From positions 1 to 12,580 of the forward strand of contig JAEDJR010000039.1 in the NCBI GenBank assembly GCA_016296235.1: a stretch of DNA of 12,580 nt. Direction: 5' to 3'. The DNA is from Oscillospiraceae bacterium. GTDB taxonomy: Bacteria; Bacillota; Clostridia; Oscillospirales; Oscillospiraceae. The notes under the pieces are model-generated. The model made no database searches and had not been told where the DNA came from. It worked only from the letters and a program-made list of their open reading frames with translations. The translations under genes were made by a program, and so were the position numbers. This document shows positions 5,905-12,567 of this stretch, one piece after another (position 1 is the stretch's first letter; each line of letters begins with the position of its first letter).

Positions 5905-7122
5905 TCAGTTTCCCCGGACCTTGGCCAGGGGCTTGCTCTGCTGCTGGGCGTCCAGGAGCTGCACCAGGATGGAATTGGACACCATGAAGCCCTTGGGGGT
6001 CAGGCGCCAGCGGCCGGTTTCCTCCTTCCGGGCCAGATCCCGCTTCTCATACATGCACAGCAGCTCCTCCAGAGGCCCAAAGGGCAGCAGGAAATTCTGC
6101 ATATACTCGTTTTCCTCGATGCCCAGGGACGTGCGCAGCCGCAGCATCAGGTATTCCCCGGCCCGTTCCCGCAGGGGAATGGTGTCGCACTCGGACAGAA
6201 TGACCCCCTGCTCCAGAATGCCGGTGATATACTGGTCCAGGTTGGCCGCCGCCGTGAACCGCTTGCCGCCGAAATCGGAGCTGGCCGCCGGGCCGAAGCC
6301 CAGATACGGCTCGCCCATCCAGTATTTCAGGTTGTGGCGGCACTCGAAGCCCGGCCGGGCAAAGTTGGAGATCTCGTACTGCTGGTAGCCGAAGGACTCC
6401 AGGGTCTCCACGGCGTAGAAGTACATATCCGCCTGGGCGTCGTCGTCGGGCAGGTTGGCACCCTCCCGGTACTCGTACAGCGGAGTGTTGGGCTCCACCT
6501 TCAGGCCGTAGCAGCTGACGTGGTCGGGCTTCAGATCCAGAACGTTGCGCAGGGTGGACATCCACTGCTCCCGGCTCTGGTTGGGCAGGCCGAACATCAG
6601 ATCCACGGACACGTTGTTGAACCCGGCCCGGCGGGCCTGGCTGACGGCCTGCTGGGCCTGCTTGTAGGTGTGGGGCCGGCCCAGGGCCTTGAGCTTCACA
6701 TCCTCGTCGCACTGGACGCCGATGGAGATGCGGTTGAAGCCCGCCCGGCGGAGCTTTTCCAGAGATTGGGCCGTGACGGAGTCGGGATTGGCCTCCAGGG
6801 TAATCTCGGCGTCCTTTTCCAGCTGGAACCGCCGGTCAATCTCCGTCAGAATCCGGGTGAGACCCTGGGCGCCGAAGAAGCTGGGGGTGCCGCCGCCGAA
6901 ATAGACCGTGTCCACGGCGTAGCCCACCACCCGCTGGGAGGCCTCCTTGATATGGGCCAGGACGGCCTGGAGGTACAGATCCATGGACTCATGGTTCAGC
7001 CCGCCGCCCAGGGAATAAAAGTCGCAGTATTCGCACTTGCTGCGGCAAAAGGGAACATGGATATACAACCCCAGGGGCTTGATCTCCGTGGGGGCTTTTT
7101 TTGGGGGTTTGTTCAATAGCAT
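5905..7122 (-). CDS. hemW: HemW, radical SAM heme chaperone (coproporphyrinogen oxidase-like)
   Basis: A 405-aa radical SAM protein of the HemN/HemW family. The 4Fe-4S binding motif is C26-x3-C30-x2-C33, followed by GGGTPS (76-81) and HNLKYW (263-268). The latter is the HNxxYW motif taken as typical of HemW, which binds and delivers heme and is not an oxygen-independent coproporphyrinogen oxidase. Residues GVQCDED (135-141) stand where relatives usually have GVQSF, a small deviation. I place the start at ATG 7122 because GGGAGG lies 5 bases upstream and MLLNKPPKKAP leads directly into the domain. The frame stays open to 7200, but that stretch is encoded by an AATGC repeat and is unlikely to be translated. 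lepA lies upstream on the same strand 106 bases away, and a shared messenger is likely. Confidence 0.94.
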   Translation of the reverse strand: MLLNKPPKKAPTEIKPLGLYIHVPFCRSKCEYCDFYSLGGGLNHESMDLYLQAVLAHIKEASQRVVGYAVDTVYFGGGTPSFFGAQGLTRILTEIDRRFQLEKDAEITLEANPDSVTAQSLEKLRRAGFNRISIGVQCDEDVKLKALGRPHTYKQAQQAVSQARRAGFNNVSVDLMFGLPNQSREQWMSTLRNVLDLKPDHVSCYGLKVEPNTPLYEYREGANLPDDDAQADMYFYAVETLESFGYQQYEISNFARPGFECRHNLKYWMGEPYLGFGPAASSDFGGKRFTAAANLDQYITGILEQGVILSECDTIPLRERAGEYLMLRLRTSLGIEENEYMQNFLLPFGPLEELLCMYEKRDLARKEETGRWRLTPKGFMVSNSILVQLLDAQQQSKPLAKVRGN

Positions 7123-7139
7123 AACTGCCTCCCTGTGGG

Positions 7140-7228
7140 AATGCAAAATGCAGAATGCAGAATGCAAAATTGAGGCGTCGCCTTCGCCGGACACAATCAT
7201 TCAGCATTCAGCATTTTGCATTCAGCAT
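7140..7228. repeat. AATGCAGAATGC hairpin repeat between lepA and hemW
   Basis: The left arm (7140-7170) consists of repeated AATGCAAA/AATGCAG words and the right arm (7196-7228) of their complements (CATTCAG/GCATTTTGC), so the transcript would fold into a long imperfect hairpin. A GC-rich middle (about 7174-7192) forms the tip. The unit ends against the lepA stop codon (TAA, complement of 7229-7231). It shares words and layout with 12484-12567 and partly with 9055-9087. It creates a spurious N-terminal extension of the hemW frame. Confidence 0.72.
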
Positions 7229-9040
7229 TTAATCGTCGTCGTCCAGCTTGAGCACTGCCATGAACGCCTCACTGGGGACGCTCACGGTGCCGAAGCTGCG
7301 CATGCGCTTCTTGCCTTCCTTCTGCTTTTCCAGCAGCTTCTTTTTCCGGGTGATGTCGCCGCCGTAGCACTTGGCCAGCACGTCCTTGCGCAGGGCCTTG
7401 ATGGTCTCCCGGGCGATGACCTTGCCGCCGATGGCTGCCTGAACGGGAATTTCGAACATCTGGCGGGGAATGTTCTCCTTGAGCTTCACGCAGGTCTTTC
7501 TGGCCCGGGCGTAGGCCGAGTCGGCGAAGAGAATGAAGCTCAGGGCGTCCACCTGCTCGCCGTTGAGCAGGATGTCCAGCTTCACCAGCTTGCTGGGCCG
7601 GTAGCCCAGGAGCTCGTAGTCCAGGGACGCGTAGCCCCGGGTCCGGGACTTGAGAGCGTCGAAGAAGTCGTAGATGATCTCGTTGAGGGGCATCTCATAG
7701 TGCAGCTCCACCCGGGTGGTGTCCAGGTAGGTCATGTCCTTGAACTCGCCCCGGCGCTGCTGGCACAGCTCCATGATGTTGCCCACATACTCCTGGGGAG
7801 AAAGAATGCTGGCCTTGACGAAGGGCTCCCGGGCCTCGGCGATCTCCGCCGGGTCGGGGTAGTTCAGGGGCGTGTAGACCTCGATCTCCGAGCCGTCGGT
7901 CTTGGTGATCTGGTAGACGACGTTGGGCGCCGTGGTGATGAGATCCAGGTTGTATTCCCGTTCCAGCCGCTCCAGGATGACCTCCATGTGCAGAAGGCCC
8001 AAAAAGCCGCACCGGAAGCCGAAGCCCAGGGCGATGGAGTTCTCCTGGACGTAGCTCATGGAGGCGTCGTTGAGCTTGAGCTTCTCCAGGGCGTCCCGCA
8101 GGTCGCCGTACTTGGAGCCGTCGGCAGGGTAGACGCCGGAGTAGACCATGGGCTGCACGGCCTTGTAGCCCGGCAGGGCCTCGGCGGCGGGATTGGCCGC
8201 GCCGGTGACGGTGTCGCCCACCCGGGTGTCGGAGACGGTCTTGATGGAGGCCGTCAGGTAGCCCACCTCGCCGGCGCCCAGGCCATCGCAGGGGATCATG
8301 CCCTTGGGGGCCAGATAGCCGCACTCCACCACCTTGTATTCCGCGCCGGTGGCCATCATCCGCACGTCCATGCCGGGGGTGAGCATGCCGTCCATGACAC
8401 GAAGATAGACGATGACGCCCCGGTAGGAGTCGTACTGGCTGTCGAAAATCAGGGCCCGCAGGGGGGCGTCCCGGTCGCCCTGGGGAGGCGGCACGTCCCG
8501 CACCACCAGCTCCAGGACGGAATGGATGTTGATGCCGTTTTTGGCGGAGATCTCCGGAGCGTCCATGGCGGGAATGCCGATGACATCCTCGATCTCCTGC
8601 TTGACCTCCTGGGGCCGGGCGGCGGGCAGGTCGATCTTGTTGATGACCGGCAGAACCTCCAGCCCGGCGTCGATGGCCAGATAGGTGTTGGCCAGGGTCT
8701 GGGCCTCGATGCCCTGGGAGGCGTCCACCACCAGCACCGCGCCCTCGCAGGCGGTCAGGGACCGGGAGACCTCATAGTTGAAGTCCACATGGCCCGGGGT
8801 GTCGATGAGGTTCAGGACGTAGTCCTCCCCGTCGTCGGCGTGGTAGTTGAGGCGGACGGCCCGGGCCTTGATGGTGATGCCCCGTTCCCGTTCCAGATCC
8901 ATGTTGTCGAGGATCTGGTCCTCCATCTCCCGCAGGTCGATGGTGTTGCATTCCTCCAGCAGCCGGTCTGCCAGAGTGGACTTTCCGTGGTCAATGTGGG
9001 CCACGATGGAAAAATTGCGAAGCTTGGATAAGTCGGTCAT
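7229..9040 (-). CDS. lepA: LepA, elongation factor 4 (ribosome-bound GTPase)
   Basis: A 603-aa translational GTPase of the usual LepA length. It acts on stalled or mispositioned ribosomes, or during initiation and assembly; its exact role in cells is debated. The GTPase motifs are complete: AHIDHGKST (14-22), RERGITI (51-57, switch I), DTPGH (80-84) and NKID (134-137). The LepA-specific C-terminus is present (GKKRM and a short tail SEAFMAVLKLDDDD), with four terminal Asp residues. Start ATG 9040 has GGAGG (complement of 9047-9051) 6 bases upstream. It heads a pair with hemW, an arrangement often seen in Firmicutes. Its upstream region is crowded with repeats, and no confident promoter stands out. 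Confidence 0.97.
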   Translation of the reverse strand: MTDLSKLRNFSIVAHIDHGKSTLADRLLEECNTIDLREMEDQILDNMDLERERGITIKARAVRLNYHADDGEDYVLNLIDTPGHVDFNYEVSRSLTACEGAVLVVDASQGIEAQTLANTYLAIDAGLEVLPVINKIDLPAARPQEVKQEIEDVIGIPAMDAPEISAKNGINIHSVLELVVRDVPPPQGDRDAPLRALIFDSQYDSYRGVIVYLRVMDGMLTPGMDVRMMATGAEYKVVECGYLAPKGMIPCDGLGAGEVGYLTASIKTVSDTRVGDTVTGAANPAAEALPGYKAVQPMVYSGVYPADGSKYGDLRDALEKLKLNDASMSYVQENSIALGFGFRCGFLGLLHMEVILERLEREYNLDLITTAPNVVYQITKTDGSEIEVYTPLNYPDPAEIAEAREPFVKASILSPQEYVGNIMELCQQRRGEFKDMTYLDTTRVELHYEMPLNEIIYDFFDALKSRTRGYASLDYELLGYRPSKLVKLDILLNGEQVDALSFILFADSAYARARKTCVKLKENIPRQMFEIPVQAAIGGKVIARETIKALRKDVLAKCYGGDITRKKKLLEKQKEGKKRMRSFGTVSVPSEAFMAVLKLDDDD

Positions 9041-9054
9041 AGGAAACCTCCGGG

Positions 9055-9087
9055 ATGAAAATAAAATGCAAAATGAAAAATGAAATT
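9055..9087. repeat. Short AATGC-type repeat fragment upstream of lepA
   Basis: An A-rich run of words AAAATGCAAAATG and AAAAATGAAATT resembles one arm of the hairpin repeats at 7140-7228 and 12484-12567, but it lacks the opposing arm. It ends exactly where the ACGGATTGCC repeat begins (9088), so it may be a remnant cut by that insertion. It lies within the leader or promoter zone of lepA. Confidence 0.45.
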
Positions 9088-9199
9088 ACGGATTGCCACG
9101 GCCCCTGCGGGGCCTCGCAATGACAGTGGAAGACGATGGTCTGCGCGTGCTTCTTACTTCCCCTGTCATTGCGAGGAGCGAAGCGACGCGGCAATCCGT
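9088..9199 (+). repeat. ACGGATTGCC palindromic repeat, copy 1
   Basis: A 112-base unit begins ACGGATTGCC and ends with the exact complement GGCAATCCGT. An inner inverted pair is TCGCAATGACAG (9114-9125) and CTGTCATTGCGA (9163-9174). The first arm holds a GGCCCC/GGGGCC hairpin. The second arm holds a different one built on GAGCGAAGCGACGCG. The 37-base centre (about 9126-9162) is also conserved in copy 2. It has the same orientation as copy 2. Confidence 0.88.
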
Positions 9200-9243
9200 C
9201 CTTCTGGCAGTCGGTTTCGTGTCGGCAGTGCCAGCAGGGGGAT

Positions 9244-9359
9244 ACGGATTGCCACGGCCCCGTTGGGGCCTCGCAATGACAGCAGGAGATGATGGTCTGC
9301 GCATGGCTTTCTTACTTCCCCTGTCATTGCGAGGAGGCGAAGCCGACGCGGCAATCCGT
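9244..9359 (+). repeat. ACGGATTGCC palindromic repeat, copy 2
   Basis: A 116-base unit is arranged as copy 1, with the same 10-bp ends. The first-arm hairpin is GGCCCC/GGGGCC around GTT, and the second arm carries GAGGCGAAGCCGACGCG. Its centre keeps GATGGTCTGCGC and CTTACTTCCC of copy 1. It lies 44 bases after copy 1. Together with the preceding 20 bases it is the mirror image of copy 3 across the GIY-YIG gene. Confidence 0.88.
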
Positions 9360-9363
9360 TCTT

Positions 9364-9654
9364 CTAGGGCAACAGTTTGTCATACAGATCTTCCCACATG
9401 GGATTCATCGTCTCAATCAGCTGGTTCTTTTTCTTCCGGCTCCAGCTTTTGATTTGTTTTTCCCGTTCAATGGCGGAGCGCACATCAGTTGTCTCTTCAA
9501 AATAAACCAGCTTATGAACACTGTACCGGGCTGTGAAACTGTTTGGATCAAAGTTGTGCTTGTGCTCATATACTCGCCGGATCAGATCTTTTGTTACACC
9601 TGTATAGATGGTAACATTTGTGGCACTGGAGAGAATATAAACATAATACTGCAT
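9364..9654 (-). CDS. Small stand-alone GIY-YIG nuclease-domain protein
   Basis: A 96-aa protein made only of a GIY-YIG (URI-type) fold. YVY (4-6) and YTG (17-19) form the name motif. R26/R27 in DLIRRVYEHK is the likely catalytic arginine, and E63/E65 in AIEREKQIKSW includes the likely metal-binding glutamate. W71 and the basic RKKK (73-76) fit the family. Such proteins cut one DNA strand at a time, but the cellular role of this short class is unknown. It has no separate DNA-binding domain. A ribosome site AGGAGG (complement of 9667-9672) lies 12 bases from ATG 9654, rather far. By hand count its GC content is about 43% (124 of 291), far below its neighbours, which suggests recent acquisition. 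It is enclosed by inverted repeat arms. Confidence 0.92.
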   Translation of the reverse strand: MQYYVYILSSATNVTIYTGVTKDLIRRVYEHKHNFDPNSFTARYSVHKLVYFEETTDVRSAIEREKQIKSWSRKKKNQLIETMNPMWEDLYDKLLP

Positions 9655-9679
9655 TGTTTCGTAAATCCTCCTGCCAGGG

Positions 9680-9793
9680 ACGGATTGCCGCGTCGCTTCG
9701 CTCCTCGCAATGACAGTGGAAGATGAAAGCTATACACGCGCCATCCGACTGCCTCTGTCATTGCGAGGCCCCGCAGGGGCCGTGGCAATCCGT
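9680..9793 (-). repeat. ACGGATTGCC palindromic repeat, copy 3 (inverted)
   Basis: A 114-base unit with the same 10-bp ends, in reverse orientation. The GAGCG-type arm comes first (9690-9704) and the GGCCCC/GGGGCC hairpin last (9767-9781). The inner pair TCGCAATGACAG/CTGTCATTGCGA is perfect. The centre is more diverged than between copies 1 and 2 but still alignable in reverse complement. It occupies the region just upstream of the GIY-YIG gene, so any promoter of that gene must lie in it. Confidence 0.87.
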
Positions 9794-9824
9794 GTCCCCC
9801 TGCTGGCACTGCCAATCAAAAAGA

Positions 9825-9861
9825 ACGGATTGTCGCATCGCCTCGCTCCTCGCAATAACAG
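9825..9861 (-). repeat. ACGGATTGCC repeat, half copy
   Basis: Only the GAGCG-type arm is present: ACGGATTG, a TCGCATCGCCTCGCTCC hairpin segment, and TCGCAATAACAG, which differs by one base from the inner word of the full copies. It is oriented as copy 3 and ends 15 bases before the mrdA stop. It looks like a truncated or decayed copy. Confidence 0.72.
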
Positions 9862-9876
9862 GGCGGTTCAGTCCCG

Positions 9877-11955
9877 TTACCGGACTTCGTTTTCTCCGTA
9901 GACTGTCTCGTACTTGCCGGTCTGGGAGAAGTAGGTGTCCATAATCTTGATGGCGATGTCCGCCAGCTGGCCGCCCTGGGCGCCGTTTTCCACATAGATG
10001 GCAATGGCAATCTGGGGATTGTCGGCCGGGGCGTAGCAGACCAGGGAGGCGTTGTCGGATTCCGACAGGTCGCCGTGCTGGGCGGTGCCGGTCTTGGCGG
10101 CCACCTTCACGGAGTAGCCGGCGAATTTACCGGCGGTGCCGTTGACGCCGGCGGCGGCGGTCATGCCCTCATAGAGCATGGCCTTGGTGTCGTCGCTGAG
10201 CTCCAGGGTGTCCGCGATTTCCGGCTGGCTCTCCAGCAGCAGCTCCTGGAAGTCCCAGCTGACCACACGGCGCAGGAACGTGGCCTTGTACCGCACGCCC
10301 TGGTTGGCCAGGGTGGAGGTGTAGACGCACATCTGCAGGGGAGTGAACTGGTTCAGGCTCTGGCCGATGGAGGCCTGGAGCATATCGCCGTTGACCCAAC
10401 CCGCCTCGTTGGTGCCGGCCCAGACATCGAACTTCGTCGCCCGGTTGGCCCGGCGGCCGGCGTATTCGATCAGCTCCGCGCCGGTGGGTTCGCCCAGGCC
10501 CAGCTTGGAGGCCACGGTGTCCATGTCGTCGATGGAGCACCGCAGGCCCACCTCGTAGAAGTAGTAGTTGCAGGAGTCCCGGAGGGCGTCCATCATGTTT
10601 TCCAGGCCGTGGGTGTAACCCTTGCTGCGGAAGATGTGGCAGGCCGGGGCGTAGCCCTCATCCTTATATTTGGTGTAGGCGCCCTCGTCCAGCACCTGGA
10701 AATAGCGGCTGACGTTGGCGTACTCCATGGCGGTGATGGCCGTGACCATTTTGTAGATGGAGCCCGGCTCATACTGGGCATTGAGAACCCGGTTAATCAG
10801 GGGCTTGTAGGTCTCGTCGGCGGCCAGGGCGTTGTAGTTCTGGCGGTAGGTGCTCAGATCGTAGGTCGGGTAGCTGGCGGAGGCCAGAACCTCGCCGGTT
10901 TTCACGTCCATGACCACCACGGCGCCGCCCTTGGCATCGGCGCCGTCGCCCTTTTCGTTGACGCCGTTCTCCCGCAGGTAGAGGATTTTCTCCTCCAGGG
11001 CGTCTTCGGCCACCATCTGCAGGTTCAGGTCGATGGACAGCTCCACGTTGCCTCCGGGAACGGGGGTGACCACATACTCCTGGTCGAGAACCTCGCCGGT
11101 GGAGGTCACCAGGGTTTTCATGCGGCCGTCCTGCCCGTGGAGGTACTGCTCAAAGGCCAGCTCCACGCCCTCCTTGCCCACGATGGCGTTCATGGCGTAG
11201 CCCTGATCCTTGTAGACGTTCTGGTACTCGTCCGCGTCCATCTGGCCGGTCTGGCCCAGGAGGTGGGCGGCGTATTTGGTCTTGTACTCCCGGATGGTGG
11301 AGGTCTCCACCACCAGGCCGGGGATGCTCAGCTCCATGATGGCGGCCAGCTGGGCGGCGGTCACGTCCCGGGCCAGAACGTAGTTGTCCAGGGGCATGTC
11401 CTTGTCCCGCAGGGCCAGCTCGTAGCGGATGGCCGTCACCAGGTAGGCCTCCTCGTCGGTCAGATCCTCCGGCAGGTTGTAGCTCCTGCGCAGGTTGTTC
11501 ATAAAGGTGCCGGCGTTGACGTCGGAGTCGATGGAGCGCTTGGTGAGGAACCACCGGAAATAGGTGGTCCAGGGCTCGCCCAGGTCGTCCAGGGTGTACT
11601 GGTAGGGCCGGGTCTCGGAGATGGGCAGGTGGTGCTCAATCTCAATGCCCAGCTCCTGACAGGTGCGCACCAGCTCCAGCAGGGATTCGTTGGGGGTGGG
11701 GCCGTTGAACAGCACATAGCCGATGAGGGTCAGGTTGTAGCTGGCCCGGTTGGTGACCAGCACCGTGCCGTTGCGGTCGAGAATCTGCCCCCGGGCGGCG
11801 GGAACCGTGGTGTAGTAATAGATGGAGTTGGCCTCCTGGATGGCCTCCTCGGTCATGGAGGACTGGAGCTTGTAGATCCGGATGGTGAACAGGCCCATGA
11901 GCAGGGCGATGAGCACCAGCAGGGCGCCCACGCGCACGCGGATTCGTCTGGGCAT
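9877..11955 (-). CDS. mrdA: Penicillin-binding protein 2 (class B transpeptidase of the elongasome)
   Basis: A class B PBP that cross-links peptidoglycan during lateral wall growth, anchored by one membrane helix (about residues 9-28) with its bulk outside the cell. Counting from ATG 11955 (692 aa), the N-terminal pedestal begins with GQILDRNG (56-63). The transpeptidase domain (about 330-680) has SIYK (399-402, acyl-serine S399), SCN (461-463) and KTGTA (621-625). No PASTA domain is present, which favours an elongation PBP2 over a SpoVD/PBP2x type. ATG 11955 is preferred because it starts one base after the mreD stop, with GGTGG 8 bases upstream. A GTG at 11967 would add four residues and overlap mreD by 11 bases. 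The mreD neighbour supports the elongasome assignment. It is longer than E. coli PBP2 (633 aa). Confidence 0.94.
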   Translation of the reverse strand: MPRRIRVRVGALLVLIALLMGLFTIRIYKLQSSMTEEAIQEANSIYYYTTVPAARGQILDRNGTVLVTNRASYNLTLIGYVLFNGPTPNESLLELVRTCQELGIEIEHHLPISETRPYQYTLDDLGEPWTTYFRWFLTKRSIDSDVNAGTFMNNLRRSYNLPEDLTDEEAYLVTAIRYELALRDKDMPLDNYVLARDVTAAQLAAIMELSIPGLVVETSTIREYKTKYAAHLLGQTGQMDADEYQNVYKDQGYAMNAIVGKEGVELAFEQYLHGQDGRMKTLVTSTGEVLDQEYVVTPVPGGNVELSIDLNLQMVAEDALEEKILYLRENGVNEKGDGADAKGGAVVVMDVKTGEVLASASYPTYDLSTYRQNYNALAADETYKPLINRVLNAQYEPGSIYKMVTAITAMEYANVSRYFQVLDEGAYTKYKDEGYAPACHIFRSKGYTHGLENMMDALRDSCNYYFYEVGLRCSIDDMDTVASKLGLGEPTGAELIEYAGRRANRATKFDVWAGTNEAGWVNGDMLQASIGQSLNQFTPLQMCVYTSTLANQGVRYKATFLRRVVSWDFQELLLESQPEIADTLELSDDTKAMLYEGMTAAAGVNGTAGKFAGYSVKVAAKTGTAQHGDLSESDNASLVCYAPADNPQIAIAIYVENGAQGGQLADIAIKIMDTYFSQTGKYETVYGENEVR

Positions 11956-11956
11956 A

Positions 11957-12457
11957 TCAGCAGCCACCCACCTTTCCGATGGTCTTGGCCAGGGGGTACA
12001 GCACCGGGCAGGCCAGGACGGAGAGCAGCGCCGTCAGGGGCACCCAGCGGATCAGGGAAATGTCCGCGCTCTCCAGATAGAATTTCATAAGGAATGCGGC
12101 GCCCTCGTGGAGCACCAGGGCGGCCAGGGACAGGGCCAGAGACACAGCCAGCCGCCGGGCGCAGACGGCATCGCAGAGCCAGCCGGCCAGGATGCCGCAG
12201 AGGGTGAAGGAGATGAGGGCCAGGGAGCCGTCGTCGGCGCCGGTGAACTGCCAGACCAGGGCAGCCAGCAGGCCGAACAACCCGCCGCCCTCATGACCGG
12301 CACGCATGGCGATGCAGACCACGGCCACAGGCAGCAGGTTGAGCTTGACGCCCCATACCCGCAGATGCCCGAACACCACGGTCTGCAGCAGCATGGTGAA
12401 CAGGAACAGCACGGCGTAGAGGGCCCACATCAGGATGGAACGGTAATGTTGATTCAT
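11957..12457 (-). CDS. mreD: MreD, rod-shape-determining membrane protein
   Basis: A 166-aa protein that is almost entirely hydrophobic, with about six predicted membrane helices (roughly 9-30, 37-53, 57-71, 78-95, 101-123 and 135-158). This matches MreD in length and layout. MreD is a core membrane part of the elongasome, working with MreC and PBP2. Sequence motifs of MreD are weak, so the call rests on topology, size and the direct coupling to mrdA (ATG one base after this stop). Start ATG 12457 has AAAGGAG (complement of 12463-12469) 5 bases upstream. mreC is expected to lie just beyond the window edge. Confidence 0.88.
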   Translation of the reverse strand: MNQHYRSILMWALYAVLFLFTMLLQTVVFGHLRVWGVKLNLLPVAVVCIAMRAGHEGGGLFGLLAALVWQFTGADDGSLALISFTLCGILAGWLCDAVCARRLAVSLALSLAALVLHEGAAFLMKFYLESADISLIRWVPLTALLSVLACPVLYPLAKTIGKVGGC

Positions 12458-12483
12458 AGGAACTCCTTTGGAGCGGGGAAAGT

Positions 12484-12567
12484 AGAATGCAGAATGCAGA
12501 ATGCGGAATGCAGAATGAAGGTGTCCGGCGACACCTCAATTTTGCATGTTGCATTCTTCATTTTTAA
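12484..12567. repeat. AATGCAGAATGC hairpin repeat upstream of mreD
   Basis: The left arm has four to five AGAATGC words (12484-12518). A central perfect stem AGGTGTC/GACACCT (12519-12525 with 12530-12536) has loop CGGC. The right arm has complementary TTGCAT/GCATTC words (12539-12567). The whole folds into one long hairpin. It matches the repeat at 7140-7228 in words and layout. On the minus strand a TAA lies just before it (12566-12564), preceded by TAT GAG AAT AAT, possibly the end of the next upstream gene (mreC?). That tail is too short to call. Confidence 0.72.

Larger units (their letters stand above)
9224..9813. mobile_element. Candidate GIY-YIG cassette bounded by about 135-bp inverted arms
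   Basis: Left arm 9224-9359 and right arm 9680-9813 are inverted copies over their full length. Each has an outer GGCACTGCC...CCCCCTG segment of 20 bases (19 identical) and then one complete ACGGATTGCC unit, with a few small indels. The single gene between them, 9364-9654, is a GIY-YIG nuclease whose stop is 4 bases from the left arm. Further copies of the unit lie outside both arms (9088-9199 and 9825-9861). No transposase is present. The arrangement could be a mobile cassette or repeated insertion of a REP-like sequence around the gene. The inverted structure is seen directly; mobility is inference. Confidence 0.45.

Noticed and set aside
7123..7200. N-terminal extension of hemW to an upstream ATG at 7200
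   Set aside because: The 26 extra codons are encoded by the AATGC repeat, whereas ATG 7122 has GGGAGG at 5 bases.
7037..9031. A 664-codon plus-strand frame opposite lepA
   Set aside because: A shadow of lepA: low-complexity Gly/Val/His/Gln composition, no domain, and it passes through the AATGC repeat.
9086..9304. Small open frames inside the ACGGATTGCC repeats, with peptides such as VIARSEATRQS
   Set aside because: They are translations of palindromic repeat units, appear on both strands and lack ribosome sites.
9088..9861. Possible CRISPR array
   Set aside because: Units are about 114 bases with variable orientation and only 31-44 base gaps in two places; there is no short identical repeat with regular spacers and no cas gene.
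10075..12090. A 671-codon plus-strand frame opposite mrdA and mreD
   Set aside because: A shadow frame with Gly/Val/His/Gln-rich composition. The minus strand encodes complete PBP2 motifs.
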